A program made the translations under genes and the position numbers. A stretch of DNA of 62,000 nucleotides, from assembly GCA_029204225.1 (NCBI GenBank), contig CM055106.1, forward strand, positions 12,497,215-12,559,214, written 5' to 3'. This stretch comes from Diphasiastrum complanatum (lineage: Eukaryota; Streptophyta; Lycopodiopsida; Lycopodiales; Lycopodiaceae). The notes below the pieces were generated by a model that saw nothing but the letters and a program-made list of their open reading frames with translations, was not told the origin of the DNA and made no database searches. This document shows positions 45,484-58,786 of this stretch, in pieces (position 1 is the first letter of the stretch; every line of letters starts with the position of its first letter).

Positions 45484-46000
45484 GGGGGAGTGTTGGAATT
45501 CGATGCTCAGTCTCAAATCCATTTATTAATGAGCATCTAGAAAACTTTACAAAACCCAATAAATAGAAGGCTTTTTTTTTCAGAAGATCAAAAAATTCAA
45601 TATCGAATTTTTTTGACCCAATGTAACTCTTGTCAAAAAAGAATTTTCCAACCGTGGACCTATCTTTGATCAGTTCTATAAAAAAACCTTTCACTGAAGT
45701 GTCCAACGAGGGCTCCTGCAACCAAACCCGAATTTTCCAAAGTCGAAGTCACTAAAGTGACCGACGAGGGATCATGCCCAAGTAACTGAGGCCAAAGTGC
45801 TCGACATCGAAATGACTGACAAGTCCGAAGTCACCGAAGTCAAAGTACCCAAAGTACTGAAGACAGACCTCGTGCAAAAACCAAACGTTGGACAAGTCAA
45901 GTTAGTGGACTGCAGCTCGACGAGCATGAAGGCATTGTACCTCCATGCTCAACCACCAAAAGCAACATCACCAAAGGGACGGCTAACCAATAGATTAGCA
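45482..46000 (+). repeat. Polypurine tract and 3' LTR start of element G
   Basis: AAGGGGGAG (45482-45490) is followed by TGTTGGAATTCGATGC, the LTR start at 45491. The LTR contains repeated GTCGAAGTCACTAAAGTGACC-like words (about 45740-45850), read here as low-complexity repeat; the open frame at 45797-46003 covers them and is not called. The right edge is not certain; a clear TG...CA end could not be fixed. Confidence 0.55.
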
Positions 46001-46853
46001 TAAATCACTCTTATAATGCTTAGTTAATCTATCTTATAATCTCACCTGGTGAGACATAAGTATAGGTTAGAATTCTGTAGTGGGGGTTATTTCCTTCCTA
46101 GCCTCAACCCAAGATCCAAGCAATAAGCATCAAGGAGATGAAGTTAGTAGTTACACGGAGGTTTGATCCCATGAGAGCGATAGCATATCTCAGATTTCAG
46201 CATGAATGGAAGATCTACATCTAACTCTAACATCCATTAACCAACACTACTCCATTAACCCTAAATCTACAATGAAGATAGCTTGTGCTTTCTCTCTCTC
46301 CCTTTCTCTCTCACAAAAAGCATAAGAAATAGCAATTCCCATAACATTCAGATCCAACAATTAACAAATACAACAAAAGCATGAGAGGTGGAGGAAAAGA
46401 AATAGAGAGCAAGGACATTCACAATTCCATTCCATAAGAGAACCAATCTGCTTGTACTGAAATGAGGATATGAACATGATTTCCAAACTCGAGTTTGGCA
46501 CTACTTATAGTAGAGAGGAGGGCCTTGGCCTCAAAATCCTATTGGCCCATTTCTACCTCCCTAACTATTCAAACTTAAAAAAGAGTGGGAACCCATTCAA
46601 AAATTGGAGGGAACCAATTTGAATTTGAATTTGAACCAATTTTGGTGGGAAACCCAACTTTATTCACTAACTTGACATTTAGGCCCTGCAATATTAAAAG
46701 TCCCGCAAAAAGGCCTAAAGTCCTTTTTATAACTTTCTAATTAATCAAATAACTATGTGATCATCGGGTTGGACTTACACACACAGGATGTCAAATTCCT
46801 CTCACTTATTAACTAGGGTTAGGGTTGCCTTGGGATCCGCAAACCCTCCAATA
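46001..46853 (-). repeat. Possible 3' LTR of gypsy element H
   Basis: The minus strand has a G-rich GGTGGGGGAT tract at about 46854-46865, typical for a polypurine tract, followed by TATTGGAGGGTTTGCGG. If real, the LTR would lie from there down towards about 46000. No second copy was found in the window, so this rests on the tract alone. Confidence 0.4.
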
Positions 46854-47049
46854 GTATCCCCCACCAAAACTGGTGGCAGTCCCACGACACCTGACTGTGG
46901 ACTTTTATTAGCATCGCGTCGAATTTTTATTAAATGATACTACACCTTCTCCATGAAGTCGAGTCGTACAGTGTTGAAATCCAAATTGTGGGGTGACAAA
47001 AACCTATGTGCTCCGAAGATCCACTTTGAGATTGTCCAAGCGGTGAATC

Positions 47050-47720
47050 GAGATTTTTAGGAACCTCCCATCATTGCGGCACAAAAATACAATCTTGTTA
47101 TTGGCAGCTGATCTTTGACATTGTCTGACGTCATTGGTTTATTTGGATCGAATTCCAATGTGGGAAGGCAATCATCTCATCGAGTAGCAACGGACGCCAA
47201 CAGAGTCATTGACAAGTCTTTTGCAAAAAGTGTCGATTGTCTAACTGTATATACTCTCGCTGGTATGCTTGTAAGGCTCTGTGGAAATCCACTGGAATTT
47301 TTCAATTGTAAGGTTGGTGGATTACTGGCCAATTTGGTGTATGGATCGTGATTTTATCCATGGCCACTCCCAAATCTTTCCACTTATTTCGTCATGGCAT
47401 TTGGATGTAGTATGGATCTACATGTAATTGGCGAGGACCTGCCACATAACTCCTGATCCTCTCTAGAGTTTTCTCAAATACTGTTGTTCTCTAGGTCGGC
47501 TACTCTCGAAATGCAAGTAGCTTATCCAACTCTTTGTCGGCCTCTATTATAGAGGTCTTAAACTTGATGGCCCACCAACCACCACGCGAGGACTCATGCG
47601 GATGTTGTGTTAGGAAGTATTGGATCTGGTCCTCAAAGCTGATTGGTCGTCTGAATAAGGGTCAGGTCCCTGATGTAGATGGACTCGATTGCCTGTGACG
47701 AGTCTCCCTTGGATGTGGTA
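47050..47720 (-). pseudogene. Remnant of a non-pol ORF C-terminus in element H
   Basis: The DNA around 47580-47690 (AGGACTCATGCGG ... CTGATGTAGATGG) resembles 49865-49950 beyond the end of the coiled-coil ORF at 49862-50596. The minus strand reads DQIQYFLTQHPHES, then GWWAIKFKTSI and further broken frames. It is therefore the same kind of accessory ORF, attached here directly behind protease with RT to integrase missing. It is heavily decayed. Confidence 0.4.
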
Positions 47721-47809
47721 GATGTGACAATGTTAGCTACAAACAGATTAATCACACTAGACAAATCTGCCTCTCCAACCGGAATATAATCCGAAAACAA
47801 ACTTGTCAA

Positions 47810-48960
47810 CTATAGATCCTCTTCGAAGTCTTCCGTTACTGGTTGGAACAACAATTCTTCAACTGTCTCAAACCCAACCGGTTGGGACTGCGGAATCCAG
47901 TCTACCCTGTGTGTTTGTAACTGGATCTTTTTTCCTTTTGCGGGGATTGTCACAATACTTGTTGCCCAATCATGCACTGCTTTAGCAGCTCGCAACTAGG
48001 GTGTTCCCAACAAAATCGGATATGCATCCATGCCTGTGGGTAATCTCATAACAACAAAATTCAAAAGGAATTTCATTCCTCTTATATGGACAAGAATCTT
48101 TTGGATTTTTCCAACTGGATAATCTTGTGTGTGGTTGGCCATTTGCATGACTAACTGGCTTTTATGTAATGAAACATTTTTTCAGTTTGTTATACATTTC
48201 TTCTGAAATAATATTAACTCCCGCACCCCCATCAATCTAAACTCATCTAATATTCAACCTCTGAATCTCAATTTCTAATATAGGAACAATGTCTTGTTCT
48301 ATTGATTGAACAATCACATGAACTGGCACCATAGAAATTCCTTTTGGTATTTTGAACCCCGACAATTTAAATTGTATAGATTCTACCAAATAGGATGCAA
48401 TTTGCATTAATTGGCCCATCGTAACCTGAAACTTATAATTATGAGCACATTCAGCATCTGATCTGCTACTATATCCACTAGCTCCCGCGAAGAATTTGGC
48501 CTATGTGTCTGGTGCAACTGTTGTAACACTTCTTGAGTAACTTTTGTCATTTGACCAGTATCGGTATTAGATGTCCAACTCATGCTTGGACCGATGTCTT
48601 CAATAGTTTCCTCTCAAACTATGGCCTTCCCTTTCTCCTTGTGGTGCGTGACTGCTTGCACATCGGTTAGCAACACCGTTATTACCTGTATATACGCTTG
48701 TTGCTCAGGACCATTCATCCCTCCAGGATTCTGTGGTGGATTTTGCATGACGTTCTGGTCATTGAAGTTGTTTTTCAATAGTGGTGGCAGCAATCCTCTC
48801 TCCAAATTTTCAATACACTGTTGGTGATATAAAACACAGTTGAAATTGCAATGGCCCCTATGACTGCAAAAATTGTAGACATCTTCTGGTAAGTCTAGTC
48901 TAAAACACACTTGCCTTTGAAATGGTCATGGCGCCATCTGATTACCACTAAAATCTATCC
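47810..48960 (-). pseudogene. gag zinc knuckle and protease of gypsy element H
   Basis: Minus strand: a knuckle-like VYNFCSHRGHCNFNC (about 48870), a linker with QNPGGMNGPEQQAY, then retropepsin with DGGAGVNIISEEMYNKL (about 48190-48230) and MDAYPILLGTP, a stop, LRAAKAVHDWATSI (about 47950-48040). The GVNII and LLGRPWLRAA-type strands are the gypsy protease pattern. The catalytic triad reads D-G-G, not D-S-G, so the site is probably dead or belongs to a divergent lineage. There are several stops. RT, RNase H and integrase do not follow. Confidence 0.75.
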
Positions 48961-49861
48961 CGGCAACAAAACCAAAAAGGTGTTAGGGGGGGTTTTATTC
49001 CTTAACTACTTGGTCCTAATTATGGCACTGGAAACCCCTAATAAACTGAGAACAATCCCACTAAAACTGATTAGCACATTCACATACTATATTCCATCAC
49101 AATAGTACTAAACAACAAATTAACAAAACATCATCATTACAGAACGCAAAAGTATACATCATAACAAAGTGCATACACAGAGTAATAACATTGGCTTGAT
49201 TGCATTCCATGTAATTGGTCCAGTGTCAATCACATAAGGTTACAGATTGAACAGTTAACAGAGTCAGCATTGTCATTGCCTAAAAGGTCTTTGACAAGGA
49301 AGTACAATATGGAGTCTGGAATACTGAACATATAAGCGCTCAGCTCTCACCCTTCTGACGCTTGACCATACTACTGCCTAAACAGTGTAAAATCAAGAGT
49401 CCCTACTTCAGTTGCAAGTCTCCTATTTATATTCTTGCCAAGATACCTCAATTTGATATCGCAGAATTCCATAATGACTGCAACTGATCGGTTCAATTTC
49501 TCGTGAAAACCACATAAAGACCGCAATCATCAATCTTGTGGTTGCTTACGGTCCATTTAGCTCTCGTTGAATACGACTTCTCATCAAACAACCTGACTAT
49601 TCTAACTTTGTAATATCAATAACTCTAGAGCGACTTGGCCTAGCCTATCTAACTAACCATGTAATTACATTTTCCATTGTAAATACATAACTAATAAAAC
49701 TTCAATTACATTTGAATTAAACTCTATTTACAAGTACAGTGTAATGGCCAAAATAGGCCAATGGCCCAAAGTGGCCTAACACATGTTTTACAATTACATT
49801 GCCATGGCTAAAGTGGCCTAACAAATCTATAAAGTTTTAAACATGATAACCCATCCACCCC
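48961..49861. other. Unassigned, probably retroelement leader or LTR
   Basis: AT-rich sequence with no coding motif. It lies between the gag end of H and the coiled-coil ORF, so it most likely includes H leader and the LTR of the element owning that ORF. TGTAATTACA-like words recur between 49660 and 49800. No clear LTR edges were found. Confidence 0.35.
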
Positions 49862-50596
49862 TCAAGGACTCATGTAAGAACTTTTGGATTTGTTCCTTGA
49901 GAGTGATCTGTTTCTAAAACAATGGTGAAGCCCTTGATGTTGATGGCCCTGCGTCCGTGGCTTGAGAAGCCATGGTGGTTCTCCCTGATCATGTTGTGCA
50001 GGCGAGAAAGCTGGCATTATTGGTACCGAGATCTGGGGGGTTGTCTCTAAAATCTGAGTGGCTATTTTTTCATATTCTTTGATTATTGATTTTGCTTTTG
50101 CCAACTCAGCCAACGTAGTCTGTTTGAATCTATCAAATCGACCCTGGAACTCGGCCAATGAAGTGTGATATGTCTCGACCTTTTTGAACAAGTATTTGAC
50201 CTCCTCTGGTGGAACAGGATGGTCTGGTGCTTGCTTTTGAAGATAAGCATCGTGCTCGGTGGTGGTGGCATCCAATTCTCCTTGGATCATTTCTCGGTCA
50301 ATAGAGGCCATGTCCAGTTGCCCTTGTAGTAGCAACACCTGTTGTTTGGCATCTGGAATGGCCTAGTCAACATGATCTTGCGCATTAGTAAGCGCATTCT
50401 GGAGTGGTATTGTGACATATTTCTCCAAGACATCTGAATGTTGTTGTGCCTTCTTCAGTTCTACTTTGGATTTGTCTTCATTTTGTTTGGCGATATTCAA
50501 TTCTCTATTCAGCTGAATGACTTTCTGGTTGATTAGAGTGTTTTTAGAACCCAATTTGGAGATGCGCTTCTCCATAGTAGTCTTCTCATCCATCAT
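49862..50596 (-). pseudogene. Coiled-coil accessory ORF of an unidentified gypsy element
   Basis: Two consecutive minus-strand frames, 50363-50596 and 49862-50338, are separated by one stop and a frame change near 50362. The first is a dense coiled coil (MEKRISKLGSKNTLINQKVI, NEDKSKVELKKAQQHSDV). The second continues (LLLQGQLDMASIDREMIQGE, YHTSLAEFQGRFDRFKQTT), then a Pro-rich tail. No catalytic motif is visible. Its position just beyond the left end of element E indicates the locus E inserted into. It is similar in design, not in detail, to the extra ORF of F. The fragment at 47580-47690 shares its C-terminal flank, linking it to family H. Confidence 0.55.
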
Positions 50597-50600
50597 ATTC

Positions 50601-50605
50601 TGGAT
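50601..50605. repeat. Left target-site duplication of element E (TGGAT; right copy at 57982-57986)
   Basis: TGGAT directly borders the TGTCGTAATATACC LTR end here and borders the outer end of the other LTR at 57981. The left flank is the coiled-coil ORF region. The right flank does not visibly continue that ORF, so the pairing is probable rather than proved. Confidence 0.6.
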
Positions 50606-50925
50606 TGTCGTAATATACCAACATAGAATTGCTAGATCTGTGTAGTATTTATGTCGTTCCCCAAGGAGATAGCACTTAAAAAGCTGTTTAATTGGTACGA
50701 TCCTGACTTAGTTCGAATGAAATGAAGTCGTGTGTTAATCTAGTTGTCAACTAATATTTAATAAGTAACCAGTATTACTTTTGTTGTGGGTGTGTGATGA
50801 TGACAAATTCAGAACAACAATCTTTCTCTATCGAACCGAATGAAAAGCATTGTATAAGTGAAATGTTATCAAAGTAGCACGAATGAACTACGCTCTAGCT
50901 GATTAAGTTGTCAGCAAGGATGTGT
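50606..50925 (-). repeat. 3' LTR of element E, shortened
   Basis: It aligns with 56538-56860 from TGTCGTAATATACCAACATAG to GATTAAGTTGTCAGCA, then homology stops. About 1.1 kb of the LTR is missing, presumably with the polypurine tract region. Confidence 0.8.
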
Positions 50926-51124
50926 GTTATGTAATTATTCAATCCCTAGAAAAGAATACTTTTGTGTCATTGAATAATTCTCCTTTTAAATCTTCGTTAG
51001 GTCAAATGTAAAAATATTTTCTTCAATCGTTGAATATATGACCTTTACTTGGTATTTCAGAATCAAATGTTGATTCGAAATAAATTTCAGCAGACATCAA
51101 GCATTGAATTGTCTTTGAACATCA

Positions 51125-51721
51125 TCACATAATCAGCACAATGTCATATACAAGAAGAATTTGGAAAAGATTTAATGTATTGAACTCATCGTGTAATTGT
51201 TGTGCCATTTTCAAATCTTTTTGACACTCGAGCAAGAATATTTCTTTTGCTCTGGTGTATCTTTCAATAGGTAAATTGTCATATGGTGACAGCCTTACAG
51301 GAACAAAAGTCCCATCAAATAATTCATGTAGTAACTGGAAGTCTTCGGAATTTATCTTAAGTGTAATATGTTCAAACAAAGTAGATGAAAATTGAACAAA
51401 CTTACACTTTACAAATAAGTTCTGAACAAACAATAATATTTTAGCTGCAAAAGTGCCGAACTGCCAGTAAGTATATGTGCAAAAGGCTTTATATTCACAT
51501 AATTTGACTTTGTTCTGTAGATTGTTCTTGATTTCTGCAAAATAACTTGAAAAATTTCGCTCCCAGTTGGTGTATATACTGTACAGCTCTGGGTATGCCA
51601 TATTAATATTTAACAGAAGACCTGCGCCGTCGAATTCCTCAATATTCGCACGGCCTTCTGGTAAGTATAGCTTGAACTCTGCATGCCATTGAGGGTAAGT
51701 TTTGGTCCCAGTCTGTAGCAT
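51125..51721 (-). pseudogene. C-terminal domain of the extra ORF of element E, fused to broken integrase
   Basis: An open minus-strand frame of 198 codons. From WHAEFKLYLPEGRANIEEFD onward it matches the F extra ORF domain: INMAYPELYSIYTNWERN, CTYTYWQFGTFAAKILLFVQ, ELFDGTFVPVRLS, DNLPIERYT and LLECQKDLKMAQQLHDEFN. The frame begins inside sequence that in frame +1 is integrase (ATDWDQNLP, about 51700-51720), so a deletion joined integrase to this domain. The open frame over 190 codons in an otherwise broken element, and the replacement pattern against F (FQL/FKL, FTYTFW/CTYTYW), suggest past selection on protein. Function unknown. Confidence 0.7.
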
Positions 51722-54720
51722 GTGCTACAGTGATCTTATTCAGGATCTTGCATAGTATTCCATTCGCTCTCTCAGTTAACCCATTTGCTTTCGGATTATA
51801 AGGGGTTGTCTTTCTGTGTTTGATCAGAACATAAGTTGTCAGTAGTCGAATCATATCATTAAAAAAATGGGTACCACAGTCACTGACTAACTCAAGAAGA
51901 CAACCATAACGTGTGATAATAGATTCGAATAAAAAAGCGGCGACAATTTTTGCATCGTTTCGTTTTGTCGCTTTTGCTTCAACATTCTTTGTTGTATAAT
52001 CTGTGGCAATAATCCGTAGCAACCAAAATGGATCGACATTTGGTGTGTCGAGTTATTGGCTTTATTGGACCGACAAAGTGAATCCCCACTTTTCGAATGG
52101 TGCAAGTGGTATGATTGGCATCAACGGCCAATTCATAGATTTGGTTGGTTTACCATATCTCTGGCATGGATCACAAGATCAAATATAATTAGAGATATCC
52201 TTAAACATGGTAGACCACCAATATTTGGCGGTCATAATCTTATTAACAATGTTCTTCATGGCGAAATGTCCACCAGCATCTTCAGAATGTCAGGCTCAAA
52301 TAACCTTTGGAATATCTTCAACTTCAAGACACCTTCTTAACTGATGATCTGCACCAAGCTTATACAGAACATTGTTGATGATGGTATAAGGTGCAACTTT
52401 ATATTGAAATATTGTATTCTTCTCCAAGTCATACCCGTCAGGATATATCTGATCTTTCAGATAAATAATAATATCAGAATATAAAGAATTTGTAGAAGAT
52501 ATCTCGAATAAATTTTCATCTAGAAAGTCGTCATTTAACGGTTCTTCAATCTTTCCCGCGCTAAGTCGTGAAAGATAATCAACATTAGTATGATATTTTC
52601 CTTGACGAAGTTCAACTTGATAAGTGAACTCTTGTAGCAACAAAACCCAGTGAGCAATTCGGCTAGATAAATCAGGTTTATTAACAAGATACTTCAAAGC
52701 ATAATGATCAACATGAAATATAAAAGCATATCCCAACAAATAATGCCGAAATTTCTTTACAGTAAAAATCATTCCAAGTGCTTCCCTTTCTATTGCTGAA
52801 TAATTTTTCTCCGAGGAACTAAGCTGGCGACTAGCATAGTATATTGGATGGTCTTTCTTCTGTTCGTCCTTCTAGCTTAGACAAACACCAATAGTGAATG
52901 CTGACACATCAATATAATTATGAAATAGTATCATCCAGTTAGGCAGTCTTAGAATTGGAGCATTAATTAGCTTCTGCTTAAGTTCTTCAAATGCTTTCTG
53001 TTGTTCTGCCATCCAAATATAAGCGACTTACTTCTTAAGTAATTGTGTAAGGGCTGTAGCAATAGAGGCCTGATTCTAGATAAATCGTCAGTAATAACCA
53101 GCATGTCCTAAGAAACCTCTTAGTTCTCATAGATTCATTGGTATCAACAGATTCTTTATAGCTTCGACTTTATCTTTTTCGACATCAATTTCTCTACTTG
53201 ATATTCTATGCCCCAAAAGTATACCTTCTCTCATACCGATAAAACATTTTGCAGGGTGAAGTGACAAACAAGTGTCTCGACACCTCTAGAATGTAAGTTT
53301 TAGTTTCTATATATGAGACTTGATATTACTGTAAACACAGAAATTATCAATAAAAAATTTTGAGAAATGTTCTTAGGAACGCATCAAAAATTAACATCAT
53401 AATTCTCTAAAAAGTACATGGTGCATTGCAAAGACCAAAGGGCATTTTATTGTAGGCATAAGTGCCCAATCAGTAGTAAACGTGGTCTTCGATCGATCTT
53501 CCTTCCTTACTCCAACTTGATTATAGCCAGAGAAGCCATCACAGAAACTGTAACATTCTTGTCCAACAACCTGGTCTAGAATGGAATCTGTGAAGAGTAA
53601 TGGGTGGTGATCTTTCTTGGTAACAGCATTCAGCTTCCTGAAATCCTAGCAAATTCCAATCTTGCCAGTCTTCTTCTTTGGAACTACAACAATGGGAGAC
53701 ACCCATTCACTGCTTAAGATAGGATAAGTAATGTCTATCTTAAGGTGCTTGTTGAGTTCATCTTTCACCATAAGAGAGTACTTTGAATTGAGACGATATT
53801 GTCTCTATTGGACAAGAACACCATCTTCTTTAAGACCAATGCGATGCTTGCCAATCCAGCAGGTATTCTCTTCAAGACTTCGAGCGACCATGCAAATACA
53901 TCTTTCCAAGTGCAAGTTCAATTAGCTCTGTAGAATCTGGCAAAATTATACCTTGGTATGGCCATGAATTTTGCACATGGCTGACTCCATGGATTTATTC
54001 TTGTTGTCAGCCTGGTGTTTATCACCAAATTCTTGTTCGAATTCGTCAGATTCATCATCTGTATCTTGATCAGAATCCTCGGAATTCTTGTCTGCACCTT
54101 TTGATTCATTTATAATTATATCAACATCTGCATTACAGACATCGAAAAATTCTTCTTCGTCATCTAATTAATCATTATTCTCATAGCATTCAAAATAATT
54201 AACTTGAAGCCTTATGTATTAGAGAATATATTAAGAGCATGAGAATAATTTTCTGAAGTGAAACTGGTGTCGGACATAGGAGTTTCGCGTTCATATCTGT
54301 CATGTTTTCAGGTGATAATCTGTTATTCTAGCTTTTCATGATTAGTTGTCTCGCCAGTTTGGAATCTTAGTTCTCTGGACTTTCAGTGTACACTTGCATT
54401 AGATTGATATTATCTGCCAACAATTGCTCGAAAGTTATATTGGGATGAAGAGAACCAATATTAGTTACAATGTCATAGTCTATCATCTTTTCTTTTGAGA
54501 TAGGCTTGTCAATAGTGGCCTTTGAAAGTTTTGTCTTCGTGATTTCCACGTCCCCTTCCTCAAATGTGACTTACTTATCTACATCAGTTGTCTGTAATTC
54601 AAAATTGATAATTTCTTTCACTTCTGCAGAAATATCCTTCAAGAATAACTTGGTTGCATCATGGTCGTAATCAGGATCAGCTTTGAGATCTTCCTTTGTT
54701 ATAGACTTGTTCGAAGATTT
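51690..54720 (-). pseudogene. Residual pol of element E (linker, RT, RNase H, integrase core)
   Basis: Coding order: linker with NITFEQLLADN (54430), directly joined to QVYTESPE where F has QSNASVHWKSRE, so the DSG protease core is deleted. Then TGKIGIC and DFRKLNAVTKK-like RT start (about 53650), SFCDGFSGYNQVGV-like palm (53540) and a broken RT connection. RNase H follows (KKFRHYLLGYAFIFHVDHYA, VDYLSRLS; 52296-52772), then integrase zinc region (AKYWWSTMFKDI, SCDPCQRYGKPT near 52150-52250) and core (LVSDCGTHFFNDMIRL, PYNPKANGLTERANG; 51740-51900). The core keeps D, D and E but with altered neighbours. It has many stops and frame changes. Confidence 0.85.
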
Positions 54721-55037
54721 CTTATTCGAGGAATTTCTCTACTTCTTTGAAGATACTTTTGTGTCAGGTTTCGAGGAACTTTGGTTTCTCGTAGTCACTT
54801 CTCGACATCGCTTGGCAAGGATTCGTCAATTGTCTTTGTATGTTTGGCTTTGATGACATCAATCTTCTGCACAACAGCATCTGCCGAAGGTTTTACTTTC
54901 GAATCAACAACAGCAATAGGCGTAGCAACATACTGTAACTTTGGACGCGGCTTCTGCGATTGTGGACAGTCCGGATGCTTGTGGCCAGGTTCTTTGTAGT
55001 TCGAGCATAAAGGTATATATCTAATCGGCTTTCATGG

Positions 55038-56458
55038 CTACGGACAGTCAGGCAAAAAATGTCCTGATTCATCACAGTTATAGCAATTTTTCGAAACGGG
55101 TTTCATCAAACTAGTATTATTGATTGCAGGACCAAAAAATTCTGGTGGATTGTTTCTTTTCGGTGTAAACTTTAGTTTGCCTTGTTGGGTTGGTGTTTTG
55201 GTACCCTGAACATAATTAGTAGTCGCATCATCTTGAAATATAAAGAATACTTTCTGAGAAGCTTCAACATACTTTATGTTCACAGATTTACAGTCTTCTT
55301 TAGAGTGTCCAGATGTATAGCACTTCGTACACCATATTCTTGAGTTCGAAGAAGAAGCCTTCGGTCTCTTGTCTGCAACTTTTGAAATTTGCACTTTCAA
55401 ATCGTTGAACTTCTTACCAAAATTAGTCATATTACTTTTCCAAAGCTTTTCAACTTAGATGTTGCAGACTTGTCCTCAGTGGTTTTGTTATCTTCTTTTC
55501 GTTTGGACTTTCGTTTCTTCCTTCGATCTGCATCATCAGTTTCTGTGTCTGATTAATCACTGGAATCAGACTCGGAACTGGAAGAACTTGAACTGGATTC
55601 AGATTTAGATTCGTCTTCGCTATTGTTGGAGTCATGCTTAGACTTTCGAGTTTGTCTGGTAGAACTTCTTTTGTGCGCTAACTTGGAAGTCTCATAGTTC
55701 TCAGCGCTTGTTATGACTGCTAATAAAGAGGTCATATCTCCTTGTCTGCAGTATCGATCAACTTTTGATGGTAAACATGTCACAAACCACTCAACCTGCA
55801 TCGCAACAGAGCACACACCAGTTAGTTTTCCAATTAGATTCTTTACTTTTCATGTGTACCTTCGAAGAGATTCTTTACTTTTCTTCTACACATTGTTGAG
55901 TCGTCCGAGAACTCTGGATGAAAAACCAATTTCCCTGAACTGGTTCAGAAATGCATCTTTCAAAAGTAACCAGGTAGCTACATGTCCTGGTTCAACTTGG
56001 CTGTACCATATGTGTGCTTGCTTTCAAAGAAGACCTAAAAAGGTCCGCAGCTTGTCAGCATCAGCACCTTCGTTGTTCGAGTTAGCAATCGACTCGAACT
56101 GCGAAACATAACTGTCAACATCATCTGAAGATGTTCTATGAAAATAATCATATTTGATCTTCGAGATTGAAGTGAAATGGGGAGCAGGGCCTTCCATAAT
56201 CGGTTCAGGTTCAGGTTCAGGCTCCGGCTCTAGATCAGGCTCTGGTTCAGGATTTACAACTTCAAAACCTGGTTCAATTGCAGCAGAAGCTTCAGAATGA
56301 AGGTTTTCGGGTAAATTTTTAGGATTAAGAAGATTATCAAAGAAAGTTTCATTAAAATTTTGGAAAGGTGAATCTCTTTGCAAAGATTCTTGAAGGCTTT
56401 TGAAAAAATTGTCTCGAAGTTTCTGATATATTTCTAGTCAAGCAGCTCTATCTGACAT
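55038..56458 (-). pseudogene. gag of element E
   Basis: It starts at the ATG at 56458, 46 bases after the priming site. It has an N-terminal region, a Glu-Pro repeat (PEPEPDLEPEPEPEPEPI, about 56190-56250), the capsid block (YDYFHRTSSDDVDSYVSQFE, AHIWYSQVEPGHVATWL, LLKDAFLNQFREIGF; 55890-56150), a Ser/Glu-rich acidic stretch (ESKSESSSSSSSSESDSSD, 55560) and two zinc knuckles, CTKCYTSGHSKEDC (about 55310) and CYNCDESGHFLPDC (about 55050). Both knuckles have perfect C-x2-C-x4-H-x4-C spacing. Stops and frame changes split it at 56024, 55553 and elsewhere. The two-knuckle gag is richer than those of B and the copia elements. Confidence 0.85.
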
Positions 56459-56503
56459 ACACTAGGGATGGAGATGGATTGTCAATTTGTATCAACTTTA
56501 TTT

Positions 56504-56526
56504 GGCTATCCTCGGCAACGGCGCCA
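56504..56526 (-). promoter_or_regulatory. Primer binding site of element E
   Basis: Minus strand TGGCGCCGTTGCCGAGGA follows the LTR after about a dozen bases. It matches the priming site type of plant Athila/Tat gypsy elements (tRNA-Asp-like), unlike the tRNA-Met type of B, C and G. Confidence 0.85.
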
Positions 56527-56537
56527 AATTTGGCATA

Positions 56538-57981
<1,444 letters not shown>

Positions 57982-57986
57982 TGGAT

Positions 57987-58786
57987 GATTCACCCGAAGA
58001 AGAAAATACAAGATTTCTAATTTTCTCTCAAGCTTGGGAGAGAGATTTTCATGTATATTGCTCGAGTTCCTCACGAGGTCTTCTCCTTGATGGCCTTCCA
58101 CTCGATCTTCCACTAGACCTTCCACTAGACGACATTCTATTGAAAGTGGTGAAGAGTGAGAGAGTAGTGAAGAGTGGAGGATCAAAAGAGTTAGCAAGAG
58201 AAAAAACAAGGGAGATAGAACAAGCAATAGACTAATCTTGCAAACAATAGAGCAAGAGTAAATAAGAGAGAAAAAGCAAATGCAAGCAATAGAGTGAGAG
58301 CAATAGCTTGAGCACAAGCAAGCACAAGCAAGCACAAGCAAGCACAAGAACAAGAACAATAGAAAAGCAAAACTAAAGAAAGAGAAAGAGAATGGATGCC
58401 CAAATCTGACTTTATTGCCATTCAAATTTTGCATGGATCATCCACACGATAAATATTCACACGTGGATAATCCACGCAATTTTTTTTTTGCATTTTCACA
58501 TGTGGGAAGGTCTCCCACATGGGTTTACATGCTTCAAATGTCATGAAAATAATGATTTGTTCTAGATTTTGTGACCAAATTCTTTTGTGAAATTTGACCC
58601 AAAATATAAATATAAAATATAAAACATATTTTTGCAAGAAATTATGAACTAGTTTAGTTAAGATTGGTCACAGTTTGAGAAATTGCCAAATACACAATTG
58701 GATCTCCTTATCCATCATTTGTTGAGAGAAAACTGAGTGCTAGGTGCATTAGGATAGAGTCTAAAAGTTGAAGAATCATTATATTC
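57987..58786 (+). other. Leader or LTR region of copia element D
   Basis: This lies between the end of E and the gag start of D. It contains an ACAAGCA/AGAACAAG-rich stretch (about 58300-58360) and a TCCACACGATAAATATTCACA/GTGGATAATCCACGC block (58440-58475) like that in the J LTR, so it probably includes the LTR of D. No clean LTR edge or priming site was found. Antisense frames at 57970-58434 reflect the purine-rich repeat. Confidence 0.45.

Noticed and set aside
58150-58435. Minus-strand 154-codon ORF (57970-58434) rich in Leu, Cys and Ser, resembling a multi-pass membrane protein
   Set aside because: It overlaps a purine-rich AGAGCAAGCACAAGC-type low-complexity stretch of the D leader and has no family likeness.
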